In this document: piece after piece, positions 42,691 to 54,654 of the stretch | Position numbering within the stretch: position 1 is the first letter of the stretch | Layout of the letters: the number at the start of each line of letters is the position of its first letter | DNA from: Tricholomella constricta | Lineage: Eukaryota; Basidiomycota; Agaricomycetes; Agaricales; Lyophyllaceae | Assembly: GCA_013368375.1 (NCBI GenBank) | Contig: JAACJP010000053.1 | Span: 1-64,000, forward strand | DNA: 64,000 nucleotides | Direction of reading: 5' to 3' | The notes under the pieces: model-generated | Databases searched by the model: none | Told to the model about the DNA's origin: nothing | What the model saw: only the letters and a program-made list of their open reading frames with translations | Made by a program: the position numbers and the translations under genes

Positions 42691-43202
42691 ATGCACATCT
42701 TCAATTGACATAGCGGAATATGCTGTGTCGAGGGTAGCGGGGAGCTTTGGGATTGTGCAAGTCCGCGGCCATAGTCATTAATTCGTGAAAATCGTGTTTC
42801 TTTGATTGCAAATGCACTACAGACATATTGGAAAGATGTGTGCATGTCCGCGGGGTATATGTCCGTGGAGTCGATAAAGACCTTTTAGCACCGCCTTCAC
42901 TTCTCCAGTCGTGTTTCTCAAAAAAATCCTTCATCACAGCATGCCCGCGGACATGCTCAGCCGCGGCCATATTGCACACACTGCATGTAGTTGTGGTACG
43001 GTCTAAGTGTGCGCTTTACAATGGGCATGCCCGCGGACATGCCTATTTAATTTTAAATGCATCTTGTGAATGTCCGCGGAGCTTGATTTCTCATTGTAAA
43101 TGCTCCACGCAAAATTTGAATGTCCGCGGGGCTATCTGCGCAGCATGCAAAACATATGATATTTGTCTAGAAATTGCAAACAACTATGATTATCAACACT
43201 TC
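42691..43202. other. non-coding left flank of CCGCGG island
   Basis: No ORF was found. CCGCGG recurs roughly every 40-90 bp (for example near 42763, 42848, 42951, 42961, 43031, 43074 and 43126), often in the context CATGTCCGCGG or GCCCGCGGACATG. Confidence 0.7.
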
Positions 43203-43850
43203 CTATTCATCACCCTCCTCAGGACCGTCAATCTCATTGCGCATGGTGCGGAATGCATTCAGAGCAGATTGCTCAGTCTCAAGTTTGGCCACCTCCACCA
43301 GGAAAAGCTGACGAGCCGCGGAGGCATATGACACATTGTAGAGTTGTTGAAATGCTTTGATTTCAGCGTGGAGACCAAGGATCTCTCGCTGAGTCAACGG
43401 CTAATGAATGACTGTTAGGTTTGTTGAAAAATTGCCAGTAAAGCATTTACAGGGTCCGCGGGGATCATCACTGAACCGGAGGCTAGAGCATGGAAACCCC
43501 CATCCTTGTGCTTATGTGGCTGATCAAATAGGTAAGCCATGAAATACAATATCAGCAACTGCTCCACTTACCCCGGGGTCTGTCTTGGCCTTCTTCAACT
43601 CTTTCTCCTTGAGTGCCTCAGTGAGCAGCTTTTGCTCCGTAGAAGCAGCCAAAACCTGAGGCACAAGGTACTCGTTGCCGCCGGACTTGATTACAATATG
43701 TCCGCGGAGCGGAGCTGACCGCGTGGCCGCGGACCCCGCGGCGTTACTTTGAGTGGCTGCTGGGTTGGCAGTGTTCATTTGTTTCAGTTTGGGTAGTGTC
43801 TGGACAAGGCCTGGGACAAGGCCTGGAAAAGTCTGTGATCTTAAAAACAT
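43203..43850 (-). CDS. accessory island gene 1, unknown 176-aa protein
   Basis: Three exons, 43850-43572, 43504-43451 and 43400-43203 (531 bp), with GT-AG introns that keep the frame. No known domain was recognised. The N-terminal half is Ser/Thr/Ala/Asn-rich, then comes a GHIVIKSGGNEYLVPQVL segment and a charged helix (EQKLLTEALKEKELKKAK). The C-terminal 60 residues form another predicted helix pair (EIKAFQQLYNVSYASAARQLF, split here for length) with an acidic end. Divergent from island gene 2 across 196 bp. Its intact structure suggests it could be expressed. Confidence 0.6.
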
Positions 43851-44046
43851 CTGGGAAGGCCGAGCACGCGATAAGAACCTAGCAGAACAATGGGGAACAA
43901 TTTATAAGCCATAAGATTATATTTAGATACGTCACGTGATTGTGTTGGGGTATAAAAAAATTCTCAAACTCTCTTCCGCTCTTCCACATCCGCCGCCGCG
44001 CCAATAACCTTTACCCCAACACCTCGGACGTCCGCACACCATCAAC
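43851..44046. promoter_or_regulatory. bidirectional promoter of island genes 1 and 2
   Basis: A TATAAAAAAA box at 43951 faces gene 2. A TATAA on the other strand (about 43900-43905) faces gene 1. A palindromic CACGTG (GTCACGTGAT, about 43931-43940) lies between. The arrangement supports both gene models. Confidence 0.6.
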
Positions 44047-46058
44047 ATGTCCAGCAACACCATCCTCAACTAAATTGATCAAGACATTGCCCAAGTTGTC
44101 AGTATCGGGCACATACGGGCCTTTGAGGATCTGTACCAGAGAGGAGTAAATTTTTTTTGTCTTGCTTACAATTAAATGTGTAATATTATTTTTCATTATA
44201 GAAACAAGTCTGGCGAGTAGCAAAAGCCAGCACCAATCCAGAGGTCATCAGAGCGCGGCAGGCGTCCCTCCTCGCCGCCACCATTGTCGACATTCAAGCC
44301 ATCCGGCACGAGCCCGCCAACGTCGACAAGATCCTCGAGAGGCTGCGGAAGGCTGCGCGGGGACACCAGCAAGGCCAAACCTCGAGGCCAGCGGATGGCG
44401 CTGACCGGGCTGCGGCGTTGGCAAGGGAAAGGGCCGCGGAGGTGGCGAGGGAAAGAGCTGCAGAGGTCTCGAGGCAAGCGGCAGCAGAATTGGAGAGGGA
44501 GATGGCGGAAAGGGCCGCGGAGCAGAAGAGGGTGAGGGAGGAGAAGAGGGCGAAGGCTGCGGAGGAGAAGCGCGCCAAAGCCTTGGAGGAGGCACGGGCC
44601 AGGGCCGTGGAGCAGATGCGGTTGAGGGCCGCGGAGGAAGCGCGGGCTGAGAGGGAGCTGGCCCGGTCACAGAAGAAGGCACGAAGGGAACGGGAGAGGG
44701 CTGAGAGGGAGAGGGAGGAGCAGGAGGAGAGGGCCAGGAGGGCTAGGGAGGAGAAAGAACAGGGCAAGGTGGACAAGGCCGCGGGGAAGTGCACAGGGGA
44801 GGTGGAGCGGGAGAAGGAGAGGCGGCGGAAGGAGACAGAAAAGGCGCGAGTTGAGCCCGCGGCGGCCCCCGCGGGTGATTTGGAGTTGAAGGAGAGGCGG
44901 CGGAAGGAGAAGGGGAAGGGCAGGGCAACAGTGGGTGAGCCCGTGGCGGAGCCCGCGGCCCCCAGTAAGTATTCTTTCCATTGATTGTCAATTAACTAAT
45001 AACTTTACAGAAGTTCATTATATTCGGGCCACGGACCCTTTGAACAAAGGGGGGTCCTCCTTCGTGGATCTGGACAAGGCCGATGCAAGCGACGAGGAGG
45101 CCGCGGGTCCTGTGCCTGCAGGTCACAACCCTGCCCTCCACTACCCCCCCTGCGCTCGCTGCAGCATCAGAGGCATGGACTGCGAGCAACAGGGGGGCAA
45201 GTGTTTGACCTGCCTGGGATGTAAGCATGCAAAACAAAGTTGCATGTTTGCCTTCCGCTCGGAACCCCCCGCGGCACGGCCCAAGCCCAGGCCCAAGGCA
45301 AAGAAAACCCCCGTGTATGTCCCCTCAAGTGAGGAGGACAATGCGTGGCCCTCAAGTGAGTTTTTCTTCATCTCTTTTGTTTTGTTTTGTTCACGGATTG
45401 AGTTTTTGAAGCCACCCACGTCGCCCCAACCACACCCGCGGACTCCGCGGTGCTGTCTCAACTGGTTGCCGACAACGCAACCTTGATGGCAGCCATCGCC
45501 AGTATCGAGGTCACCCTGAGGGACATCCTCCAGCGGGAACGGACCAGGGCTCGCAAGGAGGAGGTGCGGGAGGAGGAGGTGCGGCAGCTCCGGGAGGAGT
45601 ATGAGGTACACATCGCCCTGCTGGAGGCGAGCCTGGAGAAGCCGAGGGGTCTGTCCGTGGGAGCAGCGGCCGCGGTGATGTCCGCGGCCGAGTTCGAGAT
45701 GGACTTGGAGACGCCCCCACCACCGACATCTCCCGCGGCAGAACCCCCGGCAGCCGCCCCAAACACCCCGGCCGCTTCTCCGCCACCAACGACCCCGCCG
45801 CGGCCGACCCCGCCCCAGACCCCGCCGCCACAAACCCCACCCGCCCAGACGCCTGCCCCGACCCCGCCCCCTCAAACCCCGCGGCCTGAGACCCCACGGC
45901 CCAAAACCCTGCAGCCTGAAACCCCATGTGCCCCAGACTGGAGCCCCACTCGCCCCCTAGAGGATGTGGATCAGGAGGAAGATCCTCAAGGGCTGAAGCG
46001 CAAGGCCACGGAGGATCCTGACGGGGAGGGGCCATCCAAGCGGCATCATGCTGACTAG
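44047..46058 (+). pseudogene. accessory island gene 2: Zn2Cys6-spaced, coiled-coil protein with an early stop codon
   Basis: Four exons, 44047-44145, 44202-44964, 45011-45355 and 45412-46058 (1854 bp, 617 codons), all GT-AG and in frame. Domains: helical N-terminus; Ala/Arg/Glu-rich coiled coil (about 95-265); cysteine cluster CARCSIRGMDC...CLGCKHAKQSC (CX2CX6CX9CX2CX6C, the Zn2Cys6 spacing, with one extra Cys) near 325-355; second coiled coil (about 425-480); Pro/Thr-rich tail (about 495-570) and a basic end. Codon 9 is TAA in frame (…ILN*IDQD), one C-to-T change from CAA, so this copy is either a pseudogene or starts elsewhere. Function unknown; DNA binding is inferred only from the cysteine spacing. 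Confidence 0.6.
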
Positions 46059-46264
46059 GTGATGGGGGTTTTTGCATTTTGACGTCGCCCCGCGGACATG
46101 TTTTTTGGTCAGACCGCGGACTTATTTTTTGTAATGCATATAGAAATCATAGCAAGGACATCTGTATATACTGCCCTACTTAAGATCCAAAAGTATATAC
46201 ATCAATCAACAATTGTACCATTTGTCATTTTGTGAAGCTACAAAATGTGAAGCTACAAAATAAA

Positions 46265-46738
46265 TTAGCGGCGCCTTGGCTTTGTTTTGTTGCCAACGCC
46301 CGCGGACTTTGATGTTGTGGCTCGAGTTGTGGCCCCAGTGCGTGTGCGGCTGCCCCTGGTATTGGCACTGGCACCAAAGTCCGCGGCCTCAGCAAGCAGC
46401 AAATCCTGCTTTGATTTCTTCTGCTTAGTCAGTCCTTCAACACGCTTGCGCTTGCATGTCGTCGGAGGCGAGGGCAGAGTTGGTGTACCAGCCGGAGAGG
46501 GAGTAGGAGTGTTGGGTGGCGGAGTTACCTCCTTAAGGAGCTGCATTGCAGTTGCCGGCACCATGTACTGTGGCAACCCTTCACCAGGCCCATTGATGGG
46601 TGCCTGTGTCGGAAGTCCGCGGGCATTTAAGTGGTGCATGGTGGTTTCATCAATGATGACCAGGCCTTGATTGGTCATGGGGTCTGTTTCAAGGCTCTGT
46701 CTACCATGTCCGCGGGTCGGGTTCGGCGGCCCGCGGGG
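46265..46738 (-). pseudogene. accessory island gene 3, 3' part (separated by gypsy copy B)
   Basis: This 158-codon segment continues the frame of 57844-57273 exactly once gypsy copy B and one ATGAG duplication are removed (...NNRSMTH joins PRGPPNPTRG). It encodes an MTNQGLVIIDETTMHHLNA segment, a Pro/Thr-rich stretch and a very basic C-terminus (KRKRVEGLTKQKKSKQD, KTKPRRR) suggestive of nuclear localisation. No known family was recognised. Confidence 0.8.
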
Positions 46739-46743
46739 ATGAG

Positions 46744-47102
46744 TGTCATGACCGCCCCTAACGACCACCCCTAAAAACTCACATCCACTACGTTTTCCCA
46801 CGCACGACCACTGTATATATATGGCACCACTTCTCTGTTGGACTCTTGACCTCGATATTACCATTTGTTACGACTAGTTCCCGTTCCCGTTTCTTATTCT
46901 CTCTTACTCTCTCGGTTTACTCAGCTCCGCAATTGTATCACTTGTGCTCATTCGTTCGAATAAGCTCCGGTGAACATCCTCGTCAATGCTCACGACCTCC
47001 GATTACCCTATCGGAGCCCGTCTTCCTTGACGACGTCAGGCCTGTCCGCTTTGGTGGTCTCGGAATAACTCCGCAACCAGCGTGCTACGCAAGGTCCTAA
47101 CA
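46744..47102 (+). repeat. 5' LTR of gypsy copy B
   Basis: 359 bp, TGTCATGACC...GTCCTAACA, TATATATAT near 46814. No canonical tRNA primer-binding site is recognisable immediately downstream (TAATATCGAGGTC). Confidence 0.95.
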
Positions 47103-47131
47103 TAATATCGAGGTCTCCCCACCCACCGGAC

Positions 47132-49995
47132 ATGTCCTCGACGATAGTGGAGCCCAACACCACAGCCCGCTATCAAAACTTCGAAGGTCCCTCTTTCACA
47201 CAAAGAAGACCTTCACCACCACCTTTCGAAACCTCCCCTGCCTCAACAGGACACATGATGCAAGGGACCTTCGGAACCAACAGGTCCAGGCTGGAACACA
47301 ACATTTTCCAACCAGGCCAACACGAGGGGGACTTTTCCTCAGCCAGTCAGGACCCTCAACGACCCCTACCCCGAACCCCCTCAAACTTATTCAACCCGTC
47401 CTATCAACTCGCCACCCCCAACTATCCCCCCTTACCACCATCCACAACGGCCTCCGGACCTCCGCCTTCAAGTAACCAGACTCCCGGGTCATACTACGAA
47501 AGGTTGAGGCACCCGGAGATGTTCCAGAGGAGGGATAGGGCTCAGGAGGAGGGACAGGGACATTTCGCTCGTCAACAAAACCCCTTCCTACACGGTTCAG
47601 ACCACGAAAGAATACTCTACAAGCTCCGCATGACGCGGGAAGAATTTTCACGACAAGCGTACGAGCTCCTAGTCGAAACCATGGGGATGGATCATCAACC
47701 CCGAACACCGGAACAATGGGCCAACCTCGTGTTGTCGACCATGCAACTGCACGAAGCCCATCGATTACCCCCACAACTGACGGTGTTGCTACAAATGGGG
47801 GGAAACAAAAAAAGGTTACGCACCCTGGCTGGAGAAATCCAGACGTCCAACGAGGGAAGAAGATTCTCCGACCCCCAAAGCGCGGGACGTTCCTTCCACA
47901 TGCCAATTCAGGAGCCCGTTCCCTCCAGAATCGAAACTAGATTCGAAGAACCTCCACGAGCGACAAGCACGGTCAATACGCAGACAGCTTCGGCTCTACT
48001 CAGGAGGATGAACCAAGGGAACGCACCCCCCAGCCAAGAAGGGTGCGAACCCACCGTCACACCAGGGACAGACGCTCGAAGAGCTCCGACGTTCGGGTTC
48101 TGGGGAGCCCACAACTTACAAAGAATCCCCGAAGAGAACCCCCTGTCGAAGGACCGTTTTCCAGGCCAAATTCGGGTTTTCAGGGCCCACAGAGGACCTT
48201 CGCAAACCAAGAAGGAGTACCTCCGAGGGAACCTGAGAACATTCCCCTACCTCCGTCAGAACGGGGAATCCCAACGCCACTGTCGTACGCCCACAGCTAC
48301 GAACTACGCGAAGAAAACTCGGAAAGAAGAGAGGGAGCACCCCCTAGGGCACAAGAAGACTGGCGCCAAACACCACCTCATCTGGCAAATCAGAACAGGA
48401 GGTCACCGCAAGGCCCACGCCCAATCTCTCCAAGAGAACGACATGGAATCGGAGCGGACCCCGGCCCCGGTCAAAACGTAAACATCCTCGACAGAAGGCA
48501 AGGGACCCAACAACAATTCCCCCAGTTTGAACAATACAGAACTGGCTACAACCCCGGACCAGCCCCACCCATACCCGGCGGACGACCGAACCCCCAGTAC
48601 AACGGACCACCTCCACAGCCCCAACCACCTCCGGGATCTTCGGGACCACCTACCCCGAGAGGAACTCAATGGGGAAACGGCCCCGGAGGACCAGGAGGGG
48701 GAGGAGGAGGTTATTGGGGAAACGGCCCCGGAGGAACAGGAGGTCACGGAGGAGGGGGAGGTCACGGAGGATACGGACCACCACAAGGACCAGGAGGCCC
48801 GGGAGGCCACGGAGGTCCCGGAGGGGGAGGAGGAGGCCATGGAGGAGGAGGAGGAGGAGGCCCACCCGGAAATCTGGGAGGAGGCCAATTCGCAAACCCT
48901 CAACAACCCCCACCTCCACCGCAACAGCTCTTAGGCCCAAACCAAAACCTGACCCCGGAACAGTACTGACACCTCCTAAACCTGGAATCGAAAATCGACA
49001 TCAGGAAACCGGACCCCTTCACTGGAAAAGAACCGAGGAGATGGAAAACCTTCGTCACGGAATGCCTAGTAACGTTTCAAGCCAAGGCGATCACCTACGA
49101 ACAGGATCACCTGAAGGTGTCATTCGCGAGCTCCTACTTAAAGGACGGAGCTATGGACTACTTTCGGCTGCAACTCACGTACAACCCCCAACACCCAATG
49201 TTCACGAATTGGGAAGGATTCGTACACGAATTAGGATCACGCTTCGGAATACCGAACTCGAGAGTGGAAGCCGAGAACAACATTTCGCGACTGAAAATGA
49301 AGGAATGGGAAAAGTTCACAGCATTCATCATCAAGTTCGAACAAGAAGCGTACGAAACAGGCTGGAACTGGGTAGCACTACAGTTCACACTCCGGAAAGC
49401 GCTCCCCCAGCGAATCCTTAACGTCCTGGCCATCGCACCAAGCCCCGAAACCTACGAAGGTTACCGAGATCTGGTCACCCAAATCGACCGGAGGTACTGG
49501 GAACATCGCATAGAAAATCCAGAGTCCTACAAACCCCTCTGGGCGAATAATGCGAACACCTCCAACACCTCCGCACGACCTCCGATGGGACCTTCGGCCG
49601 GACCCGCAAGCCGCACGACGCCGCAAACGGCTCAAGGGAACAGGAACGCACGCTTGAACGCCGAAAGTCATGATCAGGACCCGGACTCAGGTAAGGAAGG
49701 TAAGGCGCAAGGCCAAGAAATCGCATGGGATGACGAAGAGGCCCTACAAGCCAACAACTTCGGGTTCAAGAAGTCAACACGCCCCTGGGTGAAGATCGAC
49801 GAAGACGTAAAGCAACAACGAATTCGAGACAAGGCCTGCATCCTATGCGGTGATCTGGAACACTGGATGCGCAACTGCCCAACAGCAAACACCATGGGCA
49901 GAGCCACCTATCTCATCGGCGACGATATCTTCGAATTCCATCACAAGACAGAAGAGGGAAACGCGGGGGCGATTCAGGACTTGCCCGGGCTCTGA
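47132..49995 (+). pseudogene. gag of gypsy copy B
   Basis: ATG 47132 starts a Pro/Arg/Gln-rich N-terminal region; a Gly-rich tract (about 48660-48870), the gag core (FTGKEPRRWKTFV to about 49530) and a CCHC knuckle CILCGDLEHWMRNC (49837-49878) follow. Copy A shows that a 1-bp deletion in a C-run near 48140 shifts the frame here and that TGA at 48967-48969 was CGA. The gag end contains GGGAAAC (49956-49962) in the correct phase for -1 frameshifting into pol. Confidence 0.88.
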
Positions 49996-52900
49996 ATCGC
50001 GAAGATCTAAAACCGGACCTTGACACTAAACTACGTGCAACGGCATTATCGACAACGGACACCCGCACAGTAACTCTCTCCTCCCATTCATCACTGGCAT
50101 TTCTAATACACCTCACGCCAAACGGAGGAGGAGAAGACCCCAAAAACACGCTCATCGACAGCGGAGCTACCGACAACTTCATGGACTCTGTCATGGCGAC
50201 ATCACGTGGGCTCCACCTTGAGGAGCTCAACCCCCCAATAAACCTCTGCCTATTCGACGGAGAACCCTCCGCATCAGGCAAAATCACACACTATACCACC
50301 AACGACGTCAAATTCAGTGACGGCACCACTCAGAGGATAAGATTCCTCATAACGAAACTCCACGAGACAGCGACGATAGTGCTGGGACTATCATGGCTGA
50401 AGGAGGTCAATCCCCGCATAAATTGGAAAGACCTCTGCATCACGCTACGACGGGGGTCAAACGGCAAAATCGAAGGATCACTACCGGACCTCCGAAGGAA
50501 AAAGGAAATCGCTCCAACAACAACAAGCACAGGAGCTCAACGCTTACCCTCGCGGTCAGCTCGCTCCTTCACGATCGAAGTACAGTTAGAAGGATCCTCA
50601 ACGCGACTACGGGCACTTATCGATAGTGGAGCGGCGGGAAATTTCATAGCACAATCCTCGTGTACGAAACCGAAACCTCTCGCCAGCCCCATGACCCTAC
50701 AACTGTTCGACGGAAACCCCAGCGGAGGTGGAGCCATTTCACACCATAGTCCCGAAACAATCAAACTTGAGAATGGACTAGAGTATAAGGTCGACCTCCT
50801 CATAACACAGTTACACCCGGCTCGGATTACCTTGGTTACGGGAAGCAAATCCGGACATTGACTGGCGGGAAATGTCCATGACCATGGAACAAGGGGCAGG
50901 ACTAGCCGCGATATCGCTTTCCCAGAAGACGCAATGGAGAACCGTGACCCTTGAGGAGGAGGAAGACGTCGAAGCTCCGAAACCAGCCAACCCCCTTTCG
51001 GAAAAACAACCCCTCCTCAGGGACCTCCTGGACGACGACAACGATCAGAACGACACCTCCAGCGACAACATGAAGGAGGAAGACACCCGCCCAAACACCA
51101 ACGAACCTCAGGAGGAAGTACCAACGCCAACAACCGAGTCGCCAGAGGAGGTAACGGGACGGAAACGCACCCGAAAACCACCTCCACCGAACTACTTCCC
51201 TCCAAACGTTCCGAGGTCCAAATTCAAACCCCACCCCAAACGGAAACCTGCAACGTCCCCAACGACAGAAACACGGGAAGAAGATGAAGCCAACCCGGAA
51301 ACGGAGGTCGAAGACGAAACCGGAGAGGGAGAAGAGGATGTCGAAACACAAAACATCCGCCTGATCGGAGCGGCGCCATTCGCGAACCTCATCAGGGACG
51401 GAGCCACAGCGTTCCAACTACACATCTCCCCCACCGAACAAGAGGAACACCTCCATGCCAATAACACCTCCGACGACGAACCCAAGCAACCAAAGACAGA
51501 AAAGGAAATCTTTGAGGAAGTCGTACCTCCGGAGTACAGGGACTTCGAAGACGTATTCTCAGCGGGCGAAGCGAAAACCATCCCCCCACACCGACCTTAC
51601 GATCACACAGTGGAACTCGACGAAAACACTACCCCTCCCTTCGGAAAGATATACAACATGTCCGAACTGGAGTTGAAAGCATTGAAAGATTACATCGATG
51701 AGATGCTCGGTAAAGGGTTCATCTGACCTTCGAGTTCGTCAGCGGGAGCTCCGGTACTGTTCGCAAAGAAGAAGGACGGATCACTCCGGCTATGCGTGGA
51801 CTATAGAGGATTAAATCGGATCACCAAGAAGAACCGTTACCCTCTACCTCTGATCGGAGACCTCATAGACCGACTTCAAAAAGCGAAAGTATACTCGAAG
51901 ATCGACCTCCGGGTGGGTTACAACAATGTCCGCATAGCTCCGGGACACGAATGGAAGACAGCCTTCCGCACTCGTTATGGACTTTTCGAATACCTGGTAA
52001 TGCCCTTCGGCATGACAAACTCACCCGCGACATTCCAACACTTCATGAACGACATCTTCCACGACATGAACGACGTGTTCGTAGTGATCTATCTCGACGA
52101 CATTCTGGTTTTCTCGGAGACCTTAGAGGAACATCACGGACACGTTCGGAAGGTCCTCGAGAGGCTCCGGAAACACAACCTTCATGCGAAACCGGAGAAA
52201 TGCACGTTTCACACTACGGAGATTGAATACCTAGGCGTCATCGTATCCCCCGGCGGAGTAAAGATGGATCCAGGAAAAGTCGACGCGATCCGGAAGTGGC
52301 CTAGACCGACGAAGGTCAAGGAACTCCAATCTTTCCTAGGCTTTGCAAACTTCTATCGGCAATTTATCGACAATTACTCGGGCATAACGAAGAGGTTAAA
52401 CAAACTCATGCAAAAGGACACAATCTGGAAATGGGATTCCGAATGCGAAGGAGTCTTCGAGCTATTGAAGAAAGCATTCTCCTCCGCACCCATCCTACGA
52501 CACTTCGATCCTCAACTACCGGTGATATTAGAGTGCGACGCTTCCGACTTCGCCATAGCGGGGATCATCTCCCAATTTGACGAGACATCACAAGACTTAC
52601 GTCCTGTCGCCTTCTACGTGAGAACTATGATAGACGCGGAGCTCAACTACGACATCTATGACAAGGAGCTCCTAGCAATCGTGGAAGCGTTTAAGCAATG
52701 GAGGGCCTACCTAGAGGGATCTCCCCACCACATTCAAGTGTACTCCGACCACAACAACCTACAGTATTTCTCTACGACCAAGCAACTCAGTCGCAGACAA
52801 GCACGATGGTCGGAATGCCTGGCAAACTTCGACTTCCAAATAAACTACAGACCCGGAAGATTAGGAGCGAAACCAGATGCCCTCACGCGACGGCCAGACG

Positions 52901-54450
52901 TGTATCCCAAGAAAGGGTTCGAACAGGATCATAATTCGTTCAACAACCGCATCATCATACCCCCCGAACGATTGAACGCGGCGCTAATACTGAACGAGGA
53001 GCTCCTACTAAACAACATCCGGAACACACCCCGAGACGAATTCTTCGAGAGACACGCACCCAAACCCGGAGATGAGACCTCCGCGTTCTCCCTATCCGAT
53101 GATGGCAAACTACTCCTTCGCGACGGAAGAATCTACGTACCGGACCATTCCAGATTACGCCTCGACATCCTACAGCAACATCGCAACCACAAACTGCGCG
53201 GACATCCAGGGATCAGAAAGACCACACAACTCATCATGAGGACTTATTTCTGGCCCGGATTACGGAAGGAGGTCACTCGATACGTCCGAAGCTGTTATAC
53301 CTGTAAAAGAGCGAAGGTCCCACGCCATAGCCCATACGGACTATTGAAACCACTCCAGATTGGGCGAAGGGCGTGGGCCTCCATATCCATGGACCACATT
53401 GTAGTAGAACTACCGGAATCGGATGGGTACGACGCCATACTGGTCGTAGTATGCCGCCTCACCAAGCAAGGCATCTTCATACCCTGTCACACAACGGACA
53501 CAGCAAAGGAACTTGCTCAACTATTCTTGGAACATGTCTTCTCCAAGCACGGACTGCCCGACGACATCATATCGGACAGGGGCACCCTCTTCGTCTCCCG
53601 TTTCTGGAGCTCGCTGTGTAAAGCCCTGGACATTAAATCGAACCTTTCGACCGCATATCACCCGGAGACCGATGGCCAGACGGAACGAGTAAATCAGACA
53701 CTGGAACAGTACCTCCGGATATACGTGAACTACCTCCAGACCAACTGGCGAACACAGCTCCCACTGGCGGAATTCACGTATAACAATACGACCCATTCGA
53801 CCACGGGAGTCTCTCCTTTCTTTGCGAACAAGGGTTATCACCCCCGCCTGACAATCTCTATAAAAGACATACCGGCAAAGGAAGCCCAGGAGGTAGCCGT
53901 AGACCTCCGGACCCTCCAGGACTACCTCCGCCAAGAGATAGAGATCGCAAACGAAGCCTACAAACGATTCGCGGACAAGAAACGGGACCCTACACCAGAT
54001 TGGGCCGTAGGAACGGAGGTATGGCTCGATTGCCGGAACATCAAAACGAAACGCCCCTTCAAAAAGCTGGACCACCGGAGACTGGGCCCCTTCAAAATCC
54101 TACAGAAGATCTCCAGCCACGCGTATCGACTGGAACTACCTCCGACACTGAAGGGAATTCACAATGTGTTCCACGTCAAGTTACTCGAAAAACACGAACA
54201 CGAGAACTTCCCAGGACGATCAAAGCCACCTCTGCAGACAATCGAAATCGAGGGCGAGGAGCACTACGAAGTAGAACGAATCCTAGACTCCCGAACACGA
54301 GGGAAACACGTGCTCTACTTGGTACGATGGGAAGGATATGGCCCTGAGGACGACACATGGGAACCAGCAGGAAACATAGAGGGAGCAAAAGACATGGCTC
54401 TCGAATTCCATCGTCTATTCCCAAGGAAACCACGAGACCCCACAATCTAG
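49962..54450 (+). pseudogene. pol of gypsy copy B (tandem protease domains, RT, RNase H, integrase, chromodomain)
   Basis: Entered by a -1 shift from gag. Two retropepsin-like domains follow each other: DSGAT (about 50160) to LGLSWL, and DSGAA (about 50625) towards LGLPWL, the latter interrupted by a 13-bp deletion near 50823. A long acidic linker leads to RT, where TGA at 51724-51726 replaces CGA. From 51796 the frame is open to 54450: RT with YLDD (about 52090), RNase H (ECDASDFAIAG), integrase HHCC and DDE (DHIV, SDRGTLF, HPETDGQTERVN) and a chromodomain (YEVERILDSRTRG...VRWEGYGPEDDTWEP). Two repairs would restore it. Confidence 0.92.
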
Positions 54451-54654
54451 AATCCGACGAAATTCACGCACTTCACGAAATTTATGAAAAACCCCTTCAA
54501 GAAAACGATTTCTATCACCAAATGTATTTCGAACACCGGGACAACGACACTACAAGAAAAAGAAAACACCAAGGAAAAGAATTAACGAACTTCAGATGTA
54601 AATATTCAACAAAAAGAAAGCAGAGAAAGCCCAAGACACCACCAAGAAGACCGA

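Noticed and set aside
44248..44991. Pro/Ser/Leu-rich minus-strand ORFs opposite island gene 2
   Set aside because: Complement of the Ala/Arg/Glu coiled-coil codons; no introns or motifs of their own.
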